NCBI GenBank assembly: GCA_963745765.1
Contig: CAVUYQ010000015.1
Coordinates: 1-64,000, forward strand
From: Ww85 sp963745765
Lineage (GTDB): Bacteria > Desulfobacterota > Desulfobulbia > Desulfobulbales > Desulfocapsaceae
DNA: 64,000 bases
Reading direction: 5' to 3'
Shown here: positions 63,976 through 64,000 of the stretch, one piece after another
Numbering within the stretch: position 1 is the first letter of the stretch
Layout of the letters: the number at the start of each line of letters is the position of its first letter
Position numbers and translations under genes: made by a program
Notes under the pieces: model-generated
Seen by the model: only the letters and a program-made list of their open reading frames with translations
Databases searched by the model: none
Told to the model about the DNA's origin: nothing

Positions 63976-64000
63976 CCATTTGAAAGTCATGGAATATCCG

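Overview
The window joins two unlike pieces of DNA. Bases 1 to about 7030 are GC-rich and carry a leftward block: the 3' part of a PP2C phosphatase, then SpoVR, YeaH/DUF444, PrkA and MltG. This gene set fits a myxobacterium-like or other high-GC proteobacterial relative. The block is full of single-base insertions and deletions, so most of its genes can only be read by hopping between frames. From about 7030 onward the base composition drops to moderate GC and the gene content fits a Desulfobulbales-type anaerobe of the Desulfobacterota: a TusA/DsrE/YedE sulfur cluster, a sodium-pumping oxaloacetate decarboxylase, a NifA-like regulator, and LPS and Kdo genes. The change falls inside nadB, which stops after about 125 of roughly 530 residues, so an assembly chimera is the simplest reading.

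The second piece begins near a chromosome origin. A perfect parS site lies beside parA-parB (7.4-9.3 kb), and dnaN-gyrB-gyrA-gpsA read leftward from an AT-rich gap at 20.16-20.59 kb that holds DnaA-box-like 9-mers; dnaA is not in the window. Between them lie an SH3 protein, two tRNA-Ser genes, a sigma-54 activator, queH and rdgB. At 21.7-24.6 kb is a sulfur-trafficking locus: tusA, dsrE and two small unknown genes read left, and a YedE-type permease reads right. This content matches what I recall being described as the YTD cluster of sulfur-disproportionating bacteria.

Next come an acetoin-utilisation/HDAC-like deacetylase, gatC-gatA-hisC-cmk, a Pal lipoprotein, rlmKL, a soluble hybrid histidine kinase, and a KAS III/AMMECR1/YkgJ/hotdog thioesterase run. 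These are followed by a pseudokinase-GAF-histidine kinase, a glycosyltransferase, nikR, trmO and the leftward operon pyrG-kdsA-kdsC-lptC (42.5-46.3 kb). The right end holds msrAB, a universal stress protein with a sigma-54-type promoter, a YkgJ/methyltransferase/YqaA group, a hydantoinase remnant, fabI, a ferredoxin-nitroreductase, an IscA-like protein and oadG-oadA-oadB. It closes with envelope genes (membrane glycosyltransferase, acyltransferase, GtrA), pyrF and a glycine-zipper lipoprotein.

Three related short repeats with inverted ends sit in intergenic gaps at 22.96-23.12, 24.86-24.95 and 34.87-34.95 kb, two of them about 25 nt before a start codon. A 167-bp element with inverted ends lies at 53.41-53.58 kb. 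Single-base frameshifts, several in homopolymers, also occur in the right-hand piece, in genes including parA, parB, the NifA-like gene, rdgB, the deacetylase gene, cmk, kdsA, the acyltransferase gene and pyrF. Since several of these are normally essential, sequence error is the likely cause, and those genes are reported here at their reconstructed full extent.
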